In this document: piece by piece, positions 1-10,309 of the stretch
How the letters are laid out: each line of letters starts with the position of its first letter
Position numbering within the stretch: position 1 is the stretch's first letter
DNA from: Gammaproteobacteria bacterium
GTDB lineage: Bacteria; Pseudomonadota; Gammaproteobacteria; Xanthomonadales; Marinicellaceae
NCBI GenBank assembly: GCA_041395445.1
Contig: JAWLAO010000008.1
Coordinates: 26,031-90,030 of the forward strand
DNA length: 64,000 nucleotides
Direction: 5' to 3'
Translations under genes and position numbers: made by a program
Notes under the pieces: model-generated
What the model saw: only the letters and a program-made list of their open reading frames with translations
Database searches by the model: none
What the model was told of the DNA's origin: nothing

Positions 1-1604
1 TTGTAGATTGTTGGTTAAACCTTGAATTTCAGCCAGCATGGTGTAATTCATTTCAGGGCGTCTGAGCAAGTCATAAACCGTGACTTCCTTGGTTAAGGGA
101 ATTTCGGGATATTTTCCGGCAAATGCTTTGCCCAGTTCATTATGTGGTGTTAACCAAATTGATTGTAAATATTGCAATTCGGTATCAATCTTGGCTTTTT
201 TCTTAGTAAAAAACTGCCAGCGTTCATCATCAACCAAGCCTAATTCACGGGCTTTTGGAGTGAGTCGCATATCGGCATTATCTTCACGTAACAATAAACG
301 ATACTCGGCACGGGATGTGAACATCCGATAAGGCTCGTTGGTGCCTTTGGTGATGAGATCATCAATTAAAACGCCGATATACGCTTCAGAACGAGTCGGA
401 CACCAGCCGTCTTTACCGGCTGCCTTACGAGAAGCATTCATACCAGCAATCAGACCTTGAGCACCAGCTTCTTCATAGCCGGTTGTGCCATTAATCTGCC
501 CGGCAAAGAACAATCCTTCAACATATTTGGTTTCCAGAGTGTCTTTTAATCCTCTGGGGTCAAAATAATCGTACTCAATCGCATATCCTGGACGGGTGAT
601 AAAAGCATTTTCAAAGCCACGAATGGAACGAATAAAATTCAACTGCACATCAAATGGTAAGCTGGTTGAAATGCCATTGGGATAAAGTTCGTTAGTTTGC
701 AAACCTTCGGGTTCAACAAAAATCTGATGCGAGTTTTTGTCGGCAAAACGCATGATTTTATCTTCAATCGACGGACAATATCTTGGACCTGTTCCCTCAA
801 TCACACCTGAATACATTGGTGAACGATCCAAACCGCCACGAATAAATTCATGAGTTTGCTCGTTGGTGTGGGTGATATAGCAGGAAACCTGTTGCGGATG
901 GTCTTCGAGCTTGCCCATGTAGGAAAAAACCGGCATTTTTTCATCGCCCGGTTGTTCTTCCATAACACTAAAATCCACACTATTGCCATCGATTCGGGCT
1001 GGTGTTCCGGTTTTTAACCGCCCAACCTGAAATGGAAGTTTGCGTAATTTTTCTGCCAATGCCTTTGCCGGCGGATCTCCGGCTCTTCCGCCTTGGTGAT
1101 TGGAAAGTCCAATATGTATTTTTCCATCCAGAAATGTACCAACAGTCAGAACAACCGTTTTGGCAGAAAAATCAAGCCCATTTGTGTGATACAGGCTGTG
1201 ACCTTTCCATCTTCAATTACTAAATCATCAACCGCTTGTTGAAAGATTTCCAGATTAGGTTGGTTTTCAACCGATTTACGAATAAACGCCTTATACAAAG
1301 CTCTGTCGCATTGAGCACGAGTGGCACGGACCGCAGGTCCTTTGCGGGAATTAAGAGTTCGCCACTGAATACCGGCATGGTCGGTGGCACGAGCCATAAT
1401 TCCGCCCATGGCATCAATCTCTTTAACAAGATGTCCCTTACCAATTCCGCCAATTGCCGGGTTGCAGCTCATTTGTCCAATGGTTTCGATATTATGCGTC
1501 AATAACAGTGTTTTAGAACCCATACGAGCCGCCGCCAATGCAGCTTCTGTACCCGCATGGCCACCACCAACAACTATAACATCAAATTCTTTATCGTAAA
1601 TCAT
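1..1604 (-). pseudogene. mnmG: tRNA U34 carboxymethylaminomethyl synthase MnmG, frameshifted and cut by the window edge
   Basis: MnmG is the FAD-dependent partner of MnmE and makes the cmnm5/nm5 modification at wobble U34 of tRNA. The N-terminus has the dinucleotide-binding motif VVGGGHAGTEAA (residues 11-22) and the family stretch MSCNPAIGGIGKGH. The frame breaks after TQMGL, near 1177-1179, and translation would stop at 1146. One extra base in the G run (minus strand) restores VLTVGTFLDGKIHIGL, NHQGGRAGDPP and RLKTGTPARIDG, and this frame stays open to base 1, so the C-terminal part lies outside the window. Everything outside the break is well conserved, so the indel is either a sequencing error or a very recent mutation. 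Literally read, the gene is broken. Confidence 0.93.
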
Positions 1605-1696
1605 GTCGGCATTTTATCATTATCAATTAACTATCTATCAATAAATGCTAAATAATAAGATGAAATCCATTCAAATATGATATATTTTTCGTAATC

Positions 1697-3840
1697 ATGA
1701 AGATATTATACCTAAATATTGTTTGTTTATTTATCTGCGCAAATTTATACGCAGACCAAACTATTTGGTCGAAAAAGACATTCTCGGACCTTCTATGGAT
1801 GGACCTGTTTCTGTTGTAACAGCCCACATCAATAATGATACTCTCAAGGATTTGGTTGCCATTTCAATTGATGACGGGAATGTGCGCTGGTATGAAAATA
1901 TAAACAATCAATCCTACTCAGAACATTATATTTTCACTAATGCACCCGGAGCTATTGCTCTGAAAACAGCCGATATGGACAATGATGGCGATACTGATGT
2001 GATTGTTGCATCCTATTTTGATAATTCAGTGAGGTGGTTTGAAAATACAACAACCTCTAAATGGATTGAGCATGTTATCAGTGACCAGGTCATGATTGCA
2101 ACAGCCATTGATGTGGGAGATTTTAACGGTGATGGCCTGACTGATGTTGTTTCCGGTTCTTTTGAAAAAGAGGCCGTCTATCTGCATATTCAGAACAATG
2201 ACGGAACATTTTCTCAACAAACAGTTGGATCAAATATTGAAGGAATCAGAAAAATAAAAGCCGGAAAAATAAATAATGACAATCATTTGGATTTTGTTAC
2301 AGCTTCAAGCTCTGATGATACCATTCGATTATTCACCGGTGATGGAAGTGGAAGTTTCAATGTTTCAGTAATAATGAATAATGCCCTTTATGTCCGTTCG
2401 GTCAATTTGGTAGATATGGATCAGGATGGCGATATGGATATTCTTTCGGCTGCGGCGGAAGATGCGGTCTATCGCTGGCATGAAAACACAGGAAATGTTT
2501 TTATCAATCATACTTTGCCATTTTCCGCGACCGGACCTTATGATATTGCTGCTGCAGATTTGGATGGCGATGGCGATGTGGATGTTGTGGGCAATTCCAC
2601 CAGTGACGGGATTATGCGTTGGTTTGAGAATGATGGTTCATTTGTGTTCAGCGAACACATTATTTCCAATAATCTCGATGGACTGGTGTCTGTTTTTATT
2701 GATGATGTCAACAATGACGGAACTCGGGACATTATTTCTGAAACCTATTTTGACAAAAAAATCCGAATCTTCAAAAACATCAACAATTCGTTTATTGATA
2801 CAATCGCTTACAGCAAAATTGCAGAACATTCCACATCAGTTTCAGCAGCGGATTTTGATAATGACGGTGATTTGGATATTGCCAATTGTTCGTTTGAAGA
2901 TGATACGGTCAGATGGTTGGAAAATAAAAATGGCAATTATATCGAACATATTATTTATGAAAATGTCGATGGAGCACGAACACTGGTATCGGTCGATTTG
3001 GACAATGATGGAAACATTGATGTTCTCTCAAGCGGTGCTTGGGATGATACGTTTTGGTGGCACCGGAATTTAGGAGAAGGACGTTTCAAGAGCAAATCTA
3101 TTTTTACCAATGCGAATAATGCATCGGGAATCTATGCAGCAGATATTAATGGTGATGGAGTGCTCAATGTTGTTGGAGCATCCAGTTTGGATGATTCCAT
3201 TCGTTGGTTTGAGCAAATTGACGGAGAATTCATCCCTCATTTGGTCAGCGACACTTCGGATGGTGTGATATCCGTTCACGTTAATGACCTTGATAACGAC
3301 AATGACAATGATATTATTGCTGCAACTTATTTTGGCAATGGCATTGAAGTGCATGAGAACAACGGAAGCGGGCAATTTACCAAGCATTTGATATTTTCTC
3401 AGGCAACCCGAGCCTATTTTGTTCGCTCTGAGGATATGGATGGTGATGGCGATATTGATATTGTTTCAGCCTCAAAAGATGATGATAGCATTCGTTTATT
3501 TGAAAATATTGGTAACTTGCAATTCAACACTCATCTCATATTCAACAATGCGGATGCAGCTCATTCGGTCGATTTGAAAGATATGGATAATGACGGTGAT
3601 TTTGATATCATTAGTGGCTCAGGAGTCGATAAAACCATCCGTTTATTCAGAAATGATGGCAATCTGCAATTTTCTACTGAAACTATTTTCAATAATGCCA
3701 ACGGATTGCAATCTGTTTTTGCAGCGGACATGAATGGCGACGGACTTTCTGATATACTTTCGGCTTCTTATCACGATGATTCTGTTCGTGTGTTTACACA
3801 AGACACAATTATTTTTGCCAATGGTTTTGAAGCGGAGTGA
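1697..3840 (+). CDS. Secreted FG-GAP/VCBS repeat protein with a frameshift after the signal peptide
   Basis: This is a chain of about a dozen FG-GAP/VCBS-type repeats, each with a calcium-binding-like D-x-D-x-D-G-D loop (ADMDNDGDTDVIVAS and similar) followed by RWFEN, which should form a beta-propeller. The long frame opens at ATG 1723 but begins with an unconvincing basic peptide. ATG 1697, in another frame, gives a good signal peptide (MKILYLNIVCLFICANLYA). Adding one A to the A run at 1772-1776 joins the two frames, so 1697 is the probable original start. The C-terminus ends IIFANGFEAE, a tail shared in form with other exported proteins here. Function is unknown; an extracellular or envelope location is inferred. 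It ends four bases before ylqF. Confidence 0.8.
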
Positions 3841-3844
3841 ATAA

Positions 3845-4753
3845 ATGATTATCCAGTGGTTTCCCGGGCACATGCATAAAGCCCGCAAAGAAATCAAACA
3901 ACGATTACCAGATGTTGATGTTGTTATTGAAATTTTGGATGCCCGTATCCCTTTCAGCAGCCAAAATCCATTGTTGACGGAAATTGCCGAACACAAACCC
4001 AATATCAAAGTTTTGAACAAACTGGATTTAGCCGATGAAGAAACCGTCAAAATCTGGCAGGAACATCTGGAACAAAACGAAAACATCAAAACCATTGCGC
4101 TCAGTTCCACAGAACCCGATAAAATTAAAACTATTGATGAATTATGCCGTAAAATTGCTCCGAATAAAGGTGAGCATCAGTTCATCTCGGCGATGATTAT
4201 GGGAATCCCTAATGTTGGCAAATCAACCATCATCAATATTCTGGCAAACCGCATCGTTGCAAAAACAGGTAACGAACCCGCTGTAACCAAAGGTCAACAA
4301 CGCATTAAAATTTCTGAGGATATAGTTTTATTTGATACTCCGGGAATGCTCTGGCCTCGGATTCGCCATGAAAACTGGGCACTGAAACTGGCTATTACCG
4401 GCGCGATAAAAGAAACAGCTATCAATTACGAGGATTTGGCTTTTTACTTTGTCAGATACTTGTATCACAATCATCCTCATGTTTTACAGGAACGCTTCGA
4501 TTTACAGAATTTATCTGATGATGAATACACATTATTGGAGCAAATTGGTGCCAAACGTGGTTGTTTAAAATCAGGCAGAATGCTTGATTTGCAGAAAGTT
4601 TCTGGCATTCTGATAAATGAATACCGTAGTGGCAAACTCGGGAATTTCTGCCTTGAAACACCTGAAGATATTCAAACAGAGCTTCAACAAGCCGATGAAA
4701 ATGACCGCATTCGGGAAGAGAAAAAAGAAGCTCGAAAAGCCAAAAAGAAATAG
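3845..4753 (+). CDS. ylqF: Ribosome biogenesis GTPase YlqF/RbgA family
   Basis: This is a circularly permuted GTPase of 302 residues. The G4 motif NKLD (58-61) comes before the P-loop GIPNVGKST (120-128) and G3 DTPG (164-167), the order that defines the YlqF/YawG group. The N-terminal WFPGHMHKA is the family signature. The Bacillus homologue RbgA acts in late assembly of the 50S subunit; the role in proteobacteria is less clear. The C-terminus is very lysine-rich, suiting rRNA contact. It starts five bases after the FG-GAP gene and converges on nlpD. Confidence 0.92.
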   Translation: MIIQWFPGHMHKARKEIKQRLPDVDVVIEILDARIPFSSQNPLLTEIAEHKPNIKVLNKLDLADEETVKIWQEHLEQNENIKTIALSSTEPDKIKTIDELCRKIAPNKGEHQFISAMIMGIPNVGKSTIINILANRIVAKTGNEPAVTKGQQRIKISEDIVLFDTPGMLWPRIRHENWALKLAITGAIKETAINYEDLAFYFVRYLYHNHPHVLQERFDLQNLSDDEYTLLEQIGAKRGCLKSGRMLDLQKVSGILINEYRSGKLGNFCLETPEDIQTELQQADENDRIREEKKEARKAKKK

Positions 4754-4768
4754 CTCTGAAATCTAAAA

Positions 4769-5656
4769 TTATTTTGGTAAATAACCCAGAGGATTGACAG
4801 GTTGTCCATTCTTGCGGATTTCAAAGTGTAATAAAGCAGTTCCACTCGGATTTGTTCCACTTTTTGCAATGACTTGTCCTTGTTTAACCGTTTCACCTTC
4901 TTTCACCAAGCGCTTGGAATTATGTGCATAAGCACTTAAAAGATTGTTTTCATGCTTGATAATTATCAGCTCACCATAACCTCGCAATCCGTCACCGCTA
5001 TAGACAACTGTTCCACTGTTGGATGCCAGAACCGATTGGTTAAGTGCAGCGGCAATATCAATGCCTTTTCTGGAAACATCACTGGCTAAGAATGTTTTAA
5101 TCACCTTGCCTTTTATTGGCCAAATCCATTGGCTGTTTGAAGTCGGAAGCGGTGGTTCTTGGTAAACCACAGGTTTTGTTGTTGTACTTGTTGTATTATT
5201 TGGTTTATTGTTCGGTGGATTAGAAATTGGTTGTTTTATAGGTTGTTCTATGGGCTGTTTCACCGGAGTTTTGGTGGTTTGTTGAGCGACATTTGGTGTT
5301 GTGCTTAGCGGTTTTTTATTGTTGGTTGTTTGCGGTTTCTTTTGTGAAGAGGTTTGAGCAACTTTACCCGACAATTTGATTCTTTGTCCTGGGAAGATTC
5401 TATAAGGTGATTTAATATTATTGATTGCTGCCAAGGTTTTGTAATCTATTTCATTTCGGAAACCTATGGAATATAAAGTATCTCCTTTTTTTACCGTTAC
5501 AAATTTTTTGTTATATTTTTTCTGACTGGAATGACGGATATGGCTTTGTGCTCTTTTATTGTTTCCGTATGCATCAGAGACCGGAGCCGGTTTATGTTTC
5601 GAGCAGGAACTGAGAACTAAAATACTAATGAAAACTGTAAATAATGCAGTTTTCAT
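4769..5656 (-). CDS. nlpD: Lipoprotein NlpD, LysM plus degenerate LytM (M23) domain
   Basis: NlpD activates the periplasmic amidase AmiC during daughter-cell separation. A lipoprotein signal ends at the lipobox LVLSSC with Cys18. A LysM domain follows (about residues 52-95: VKKGDTLYSIGFRN...PGQRIKL). Next comes a Q/P/N/T-rich linker, then a C-terminal LytM domain with the NlpD-typical GYGELIIIKHENN and LLHFEIRKNGQPVNPL. The first zinc histidine is replaced (SRKGIDIA), as in E. coli NlpD, so it is predicted to be an activator and not an active endopeptidase. Its start overlaps the pcm stop (ATGA). Confidence 0.92.
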   Translation of the reverse strand: MKTALFTVFISILVLSSCSKHKPAPVSDAYGNNKRAQSHIRHSSQKKYNKKFVTVKKGDTLYSIGFRNEIDYKTLAAINNIKSPYRIFPGQRIKLSGKVAQTSSQKKPQTTNNKKPLSTTPNVAQQTTKTPVKQPIEQPIKQPISNPPNNKPNNTTSTTTKPVVYQEPPLPTSNSQWIWPIKGKVIKTFLASDVSRKGIDIAAALNQSVLASNSGTVVYSGDGLRGYGELIIIKHENNLLSAYAHNSKRLVKEGETVKQGQVIAKSGTNPSGTALLHFEIRKNGQPVNPLGYLPK

Positions 5657-6312
5657 TTGCGCACAGTTCCTTGCAAAAACGGAACAAACATGACTGCACT
5701 GATAGTCTCTTCGGTATAGCCATTTGCTGTTTTTGTCACTTTAATCAGGTTTTGTTTCTTGTCATCTCCAACCGGAAGAATCATCACTCCGTTTTCTTTC
5801 AATTGGGAGACTAACTTTTCAGGAATTTGTGGAGGAGCGGCTGTAACAATGATGGCATCAAACGGAGCCTCACTCTGCCAACCGTCAAAGCCATCACCGG
5901 TTTTGGTGCGAATATTCCGATAACCCACCTGAATAAAACGCTTTCTGGCAACTTTTGTCAGTTCATCAATTCTTTCAACGCTGAAAACCTGTTTAATCAA
6001 TCGTGATAAAACTGCAGCTTGATAACCTGAACCGGTACCGATTTCCAAAACTTTTTCGGGTTGGTTTTCAATCAGAATTTCGGTCATTTTGGCAACCACC
6101 CAAGGTTGGGAAATCGTCTGTCCGAATTTTATTGGCAAGGCGGTATCTTCGTAAGCCTTATGAGCAAGAGCCTCGTCCATAAAAATATGACGTGGAACAA
6201 TCGACATGGCTTTCAAAACATCTTCATTGCTGATGCCCTTTTCTCGCAGACGCTCAACCATGCGATTACGGGTTCTCTGAGATGTCATGCCAATGCCGGA
6301 AGCGGTGTTCAT
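5653..6312 (-). CDS. pcm: Protein-L-isoaspartate O-methyltransferase
   Basis: Pcm uses S-adenosylmethionine to methylate isoaspartyl residues in damaged proteins so that they can return to aspartate. The 219-residue length is normal. Visible motifs are MSIVPRHIFMDEALAHKAYEDTALPIKFGQTISQP (in two halves), the SAM loop EIGTGSGYQAAVLS, and post-I IIVTAAPPQIP. It overlaps both surE (stop/start overlap at 6309-6312) and nlpD, which implies translational coupling in a surE-pcm-nlpD operon. Confidence 0.95.
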   Translation of the reverse strand: MNTASGIGMTSQRTRNRMVERLREKGISNEDVLKAMSIVPRHIFMDEALAHKAYEDTALPIKFGQTISQPWVVAKMTEILIENQPEKVLEIGTGSGYQAAVLSRLIKQVFSVERIDELTKVARKRFIQVGYRNIRTKTGDGFDGWQSEAPFDAIIVTAAPPQIPEKLVSQLKENGVMILPVGDDKKQNLIKVTKTANGYTEETISAVMFVPFLQGTVRK

Positions 6313-7070
6313 ACGATTTTTTCACTCCACTGCTTCAATTCATCCATGAGCGAATATTTCGTCATATCAACCTGCATCGGCGTTATAGATACATAACCTT
6401 GGTTGATGGCATGAAAATCGGTTCCTTCTCCGGCATCAGCTTCAGGACCGGCAACGCCAATCCAATAAATTTTCCGACCTCGGGGATCAGTGTCTTTGAC
6501 AGTATTTTCTGCTTTGTGTCGATTACCAAAGCGAGTGACTTTAATGCCTTTAACTTTTTCCAATGGTAAATTCGGGAAATTAATATTTAAAATTGTATCT
6601 TTCGGAAGTGGATTGCTTTGCAAATGAGTGATGATTTTCTGAACGAAATACTGAGCCGTATCAAAATACCTGTGTCTATCTTTATTATGTTCAAAAGCCA
6701 AAGAGAAAGCCACCGCTGGCAAACCCAAGTATCGACCTTCAATTGCAGCAGCAACAGTTCCTGAATAAATCACATCATCACCGAGATTGGCGGCATCATT
6801 GATTCCTGAAACAACCATATCTGGCTCTTCTTTCATGAGACCTGTCAATGCCATGTGCACACAATCTGTCGGTGTTCCGGCAACTGAATACCAATTTTCC
6901 TCAGCCTTGCTAATTCTAACCGGACGATCGAGTGTGAGAGAGTTACTTGCTCCTGAGCGATCTCGGTTGGGCGCATAAACTGTTACTTTACCAAGAGATT
7001 GTAATGCAGCTGCGAGTGCTTTTATTCCTTTTGCCTGAATTCCGTCGTCGTTACTTACCAGAAAGTGCAT
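6309..7070 (-). CDS. surE: 5'/3'-nucleotidase SurE
   Basis: SurE is a metal-dependent nucleoside monophosphatase linked to stationary-phase survival. The 253-residue protein begins MHFLVSNDDGIQAKGI, with the DD metal site at residues 8-9. It carries PNRDRSGASNSLTL, AGTPTDCVHMAL and VVSGINDAANLGDDVIYSGTVAA in pieces along the chain, all family hallmarks. It is the first gene of the surE-pcm-nlpD block, with four-base overlaps. gloB lies 82 bases upstream. Confidence 0.95.
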   Translation of the reverse strand: MHFLVSNDDGIQAKGIKALAAALQSLGKVTVYAPNRDRSGASNSLTLDRPVRISKAEENWYSVAGTPTDCVHMALTGLMKEEPDMVVSGINDAANLGDDVIYSGTVAAAIEGRYLGLPAVAFSLAFEHNKDRHRYFDTAQYFVQKIITHLQSNPLPKDTILNINFPNLPLEKVKGIKVTRFGNRHKAENTVKDTDPRGRKIYWIGVAGPEADAGEGTDFHAINQGYVSITPMQVDMTKYSLMDELKQWSEKIV

Positions 7071-7152
7071 TGATTAAGTTGATTTTAAAACGCTACATTA
7101 TAAGTTACTTTACTGAGAAGAACCAGAAAGGAAAAAACACATTTCCGAAAAT

Positions 7153-7932
7153 TTACCACTTATCACGCAAAGATCTGAGTGTGACAAAAACCTGCTTTTC
7201 AGTTTCACATTTTATCGGTAAGTTTTTAACGATTTCATCACTATCCAGTCGTAAGAAAGTATTGATTTCTTTCTCATCGGCAATCGTGGTGGTTAAAGGG
7301 TTATTAAAAACATCGTTATGTTGACACTTTTGTAACCATTGCTTCGCAACTTGGTTAGATGGTTCTCGATTCAAAGTAAAATTAAGATTGTTTTCCAAAT
7401 AATCATGACCCGGATAAACGACAACATCATCATTCAGAGTAGATAATCTATCACGAATCGTTGTGTATAAATCCTCAACATTGCCACCATTATGACAATT
7501 TCCAACTCCGGCATTAAATAGAATATCACCGCTAAAAACACATTGAGCTTTTGAGTTTTCATACAGAACAAAACACAAATGAGCAAGAGAATGTCCGGGT
7601 GTATCAAGAATTTCCAAAATCACATCTTTGCTCAATTCAATGACTTCTCCACCTTTGAAAGTTCGGCTCAATTGTGGAATTTTGCCCTTACCATTCTCAT
7701 GAGCCCAAACTTCACATTGATGTTGTTCCACCAATGCAGCATTCCCCTGAGTGTGATCCCAATGCTCATGGGTGTTTATAACCGCAATCAAATTCAATTG
7801 ATTTTCATTAAGAACCTGATTCACCAAATCATCATTCCAGGGGTCGATGACATAAGCATTCAATTGAGATGTTTCAATAATATAAGTGAAATTTCGTAAT
7901 CTGCTGTCTGTATAGATTTGGTGAATCTTCAT
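7153..7932 (-). CDS. gloB: Hydroxyacylglutathione hydrolase (glyoxalase II)
   Basis: This binuclear metallo-beta-lactamase-fold enzyme splits S-lactoylglutathione to lactate and glutathione in methylglyoxal detoxification. The metal motif THEHWDHTQGN matches T-H-x-H-x-D-H near residue 54. HSLAHLCFVL, VFSGDILFNAGVGNC and YPGHDYLENNLNF supply the remaining ligands. The length (259) is normal for GloB and the C-terminal HAGH-C-type region is present (FLRLDSDEI). It lies ten bases after the TonB-receptor gene stop/start region on the same strand. Confidence 0.92.
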   Translation of the reverse strand: MKIHQIYTDSRLRNFTYIIETSQLNAYVIDPWNDDLVNQVLNENQLNLIAVINTHEHWDHTQGNAALVEQHQCEVWAHENGKGKIPQLSRTFKGGEVIELSKDVILEILDTPGHSLAHLCFVLYENSKAQCVFSGDILFNAGVGNCHNGGNVEDLYTTIRDRLSTLNDDVVVYPGHDYLENNLNFTLNREPSNQVAKQWLQKCQHNDVFNNPLTTTIADEKEINTFLRLDSDEIVKNLPIKCETEKQVFVTLRSLRDKW

Positions 7933-7941
7933 ATTAAAAAC

Positions 7942-10224
7942 CTAGAATGTCATTCTTAAACCGGCAATAATGCTACGTCCGGGTTTTGGTGCAATATCCT
8001 TGATGAAAGAGGCATGTTCGCGAATTTCATTATCCAATAAATTTTGTACTTTGACAAACGCCAGCGAACTGAATCTTTCACCTTCGAAAACACGGTTGAT
8101 TGTTAGATTTAAATCATCATAACTCTCAGTAGGCAATTCATATTCTGCCAGCTTATGTTGAGACATCGCATGAGTATAATCCAGGTTGAACGCCCAATCA
8201 CCTCTGAGCATACCAATTTCACCACCAATTCGTGCCGGTGGAATGCGTGGAACGTTGCTGCCATCATTCAATTTTGCTAATGTTTTGTCGGTAAATAATC
8301 GGTAACTCCAATTGTTTCCATAGTTATCGTTATGTTTGTACGATACATCTGCTTCAAATCCTTTAAAAGTAGCTTTTTGCTGTTGATAAATAAACACCGG
8401 AACCTCTTCTACTCCATCACCGGTTTCTTGTAAGAAAATATAATCATCAATACGGTTGTAAAATAAAGCCAAGTTAAAAGTGAAGTCATTGTTTCGGTAA
8501 CGGAGCCCAATATCAAAGTTGTTTGCAGTTTCTGCTTTCAAATCAGGGTTGCCGATTTCGATGGTATTGGTTGCCAAATGCGGAATCAGTTCAGATGCTC
8601 CTGATTGGTTTGAGAATAATTCTTCAGCAGTTGGTAATCTTTGAGCTGATGTTAAGTTGACCGGAAATGTCCAGTTGTCAGTTAAATTGAAAGTAGCTCC
8701 GAGTGATGCACTCAAAGCATCCTCTTTAATGGTTGACTGAATTTCGGTTTTGATTTCCTGCTTGTCATAGCGTAAGCCGAATTCCCCATGCCAGTTATCA
8801 AATTCACGTTCATCAATTGCAAAAATGCTGTAATTTTTTGTTTGTGAAGGAATGATAAATGCCTCGTCTCCCAAAGCTGAGAAATCACGGTTGGAATACT
8901 GAAATCCGAACACGCCTGAAAGATCCGCCAAACTTCCATGAGTCAGCTCCATTCTTAGCTCCTGTGCCTCATTGGAAAAAACCGTTCCGATTTCTTCTCC
9001 TTCCAGTTCAGCATGTTGATAATCAGTATCCGAATAATGTGTTTTCAGTGATTTGAAAAATTCTGATTGTGAAAAATCGTGCTTGCCTTTGATGTTCAAA
9101 ATTGACTTTTGCATATCAATTCGAACCACTTCTTCATCATGTTCGTCACCACCTTCATGGTCATCACCTTCTTCTTCATGTTCATGAGCATGTCCCGGAA
9201 TTCCATAATTACGGTTCAAATCTGAATAAGAGATTCCCCAGTATCCATTGTCATTGAACAATGAAAACCCAACATTATATCCATCGGCTCTAACTGAAGT
9301 ATTTTCCAGCACACCACTAAATTCTTTATCCATTTCCTCCTCATGCCCTTCAGCTTCGTGAAGAATTTCGGACTCGGCATTGGATGGGATTTGATAATCT
9401 CCTGTGGATAAATCAAAATAACTAAAATGGGACATTAAGTTTTCACTCAAAGCGGAATTGAGACTTAAAACACCGGCACGTTCTTTCATAGTGCTATCAG
9501 ATGCTCTGAATTCGACACCACCGTTGATACCATCAAAATCGGTGGTCGCAATGATTTCATCCAAAACATTCACCACACCACCAACAGCTCCACCGCCATA
9601 AAGCAGAGTTGCCGGGCCTTTTAAAACTTCAACTTGTTTAGCAAGCAATGCTTCGGAACTAATCCAGTGATCAGGACTCACAGTCGCTGCATCTTGAAGT
9701 GCAATATTGTTACTTAAAACGCTCACTCTGGGACCTTGCTGCCCGCGAATTACAATCTGTCCAGAACCTGCACCAAAACTACCTGAATTAACGCCCGTCA
9801 CTTTATTTAGGGTTTGCTCCATGCTCAAAGAACGATCCATAATCAGTTGTTCTTCGCTCAAAATCGTTGCAGGAGTTGTCATTTTAAGAACATTATGTTC
9901 TAAAGGATTCGCTGTGACGACAATTTCTTCATAATCGAGGTTGCTGAGTTCAATAACAACAGGTTGGTTTTCCTGAAAATTGATATTGATATTGTAATGA
10001 GATTCTCTTGAGCCTTTGATATCGACTAGATATTTACCGTATTCAAGATTCTCAAATGTGAAATTTCCGGTTTCATCGGAAATTGTGGATTTTTCTTCTG
10101 TTGGGATGACAATTTCAACCCCTGATAAAGGTGAACCATTGTCACTGATTGTGCCTTTCACTGTTGCTGCATCGGCAAAACTACCGGATACAGCCAATAC
10201 AAATAATAAATTTTTTGTGTTCAT
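7942..10224 (-). CDS. TonB-dependent outer-membrane receptor, probable zinc uptake (ZnuD-like)
   Basis: A signal peptide (MNTKNLLFVLAVSGSFADA) precedes a carboxypeptidase-regulatory-like fold (about 20-100), a plug (EEIVVTANPLEHNV, then VEVLKGPATLLYGGGAVGGVVNV) and a 22-strand barrel ending in RSIIAGLRMTF. Two His/Glu/Asp-rich loops, about residues 287-299 (HEAEGHEEEMDKE) and 343-365 (HAHEHEEEGDDHEGGDEHDE), resemble the metal-capturing loops of ZnuD, as does the plug phrase ATVSPDHW. Zinc is therefore the likely substrate, though copper is possible. No Zur box could be identified. A small gene with Cys and His residues lies 85 bases upstream and is probably co-transcribed. Confidence 0.82.
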   Translation of the reverse strand: MNTKNLLFVLAVSGSFADAATVKGTISDNGSPLSGVEIVIPTEEKSTISDETGNFTFENLEYGKYLVDIKGSRESHYNININFQENQPVVIELSNLDYEEIVVTANPLEHNVLKMTTPATILSEEQLIMDRSLSMEQTLNKVTGVNSGSFGAGSGQIVIRGQQGPRVSVLSNNIALQDAATVSPDHWISSEALLAKQVEVLKGPATLLYGGGAVGGVVNVLDEIIATTDFDGINGGVEFRASDSTMKERAGVLSLNSALSENLMSHFSYFDLSTGDYQIPSNAESEILHEAEGHEEEMDKEFSGVLENTSVRADGYNVGFSLFNDNGYWGISYSDLNRNYGIPGHAHEHEEEGDDHEGGDEHDEEVVRIDMQKSILNIKGKHDFSQSEFFKSLKTHYSDTDYQHAELEGEEIGTVFSNEAQELRMELTHGSLADLSGVFGFQYSNRDFSALGDEAFIIPSQTKNYSIFAIDEREFDNWHGEFGLRYDKQEIKTEIQSTIKEDALSASLGATFNLTDNWTFPVNLTSAQRLPTAEELFSNQSGASELIPHLATNTIEIGNPDLKAETANNFDIGLRYRNNDFTFNLALFYNRIDDYIFLQETGDGVEEVPVFIYQQQKATFKGFEADVSYKHNDNYGNNWSYRLFTDKTLAKLNDGSNVPRIPPARIGGEIGMLRGDWAFNLDYTHAMSQHKLAEYELPTESYDDLNLTINRVFEGERFSSLAFVKVQNLLDNEIREHASFIKDIAPKPGRSIIAGLRMTF

Positions 10225-10309
10225 GTGTTTTCCTGTTCTTCATTGATTTAATTTTTAATTTATTAACTAATGACTAACAATCAGCACATGTTGTAGTTGT
10301 GTCTGATTG

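Noticed and set aside
2426..3073. A 215-residue open frame overlapping the FG-GAP gene
   Set aside because: It is a shadow of the Asp/Gly-rich repeats in another frame; composition (Met, Ile, Trp-rich) is unlike a real protein.
4769..5656. Active M23 endopeptidase
   Set aside because: The first zinc His is Ser in SRKGIDIA, as in other NlpD proteins, so catalytic activity is unlikely.
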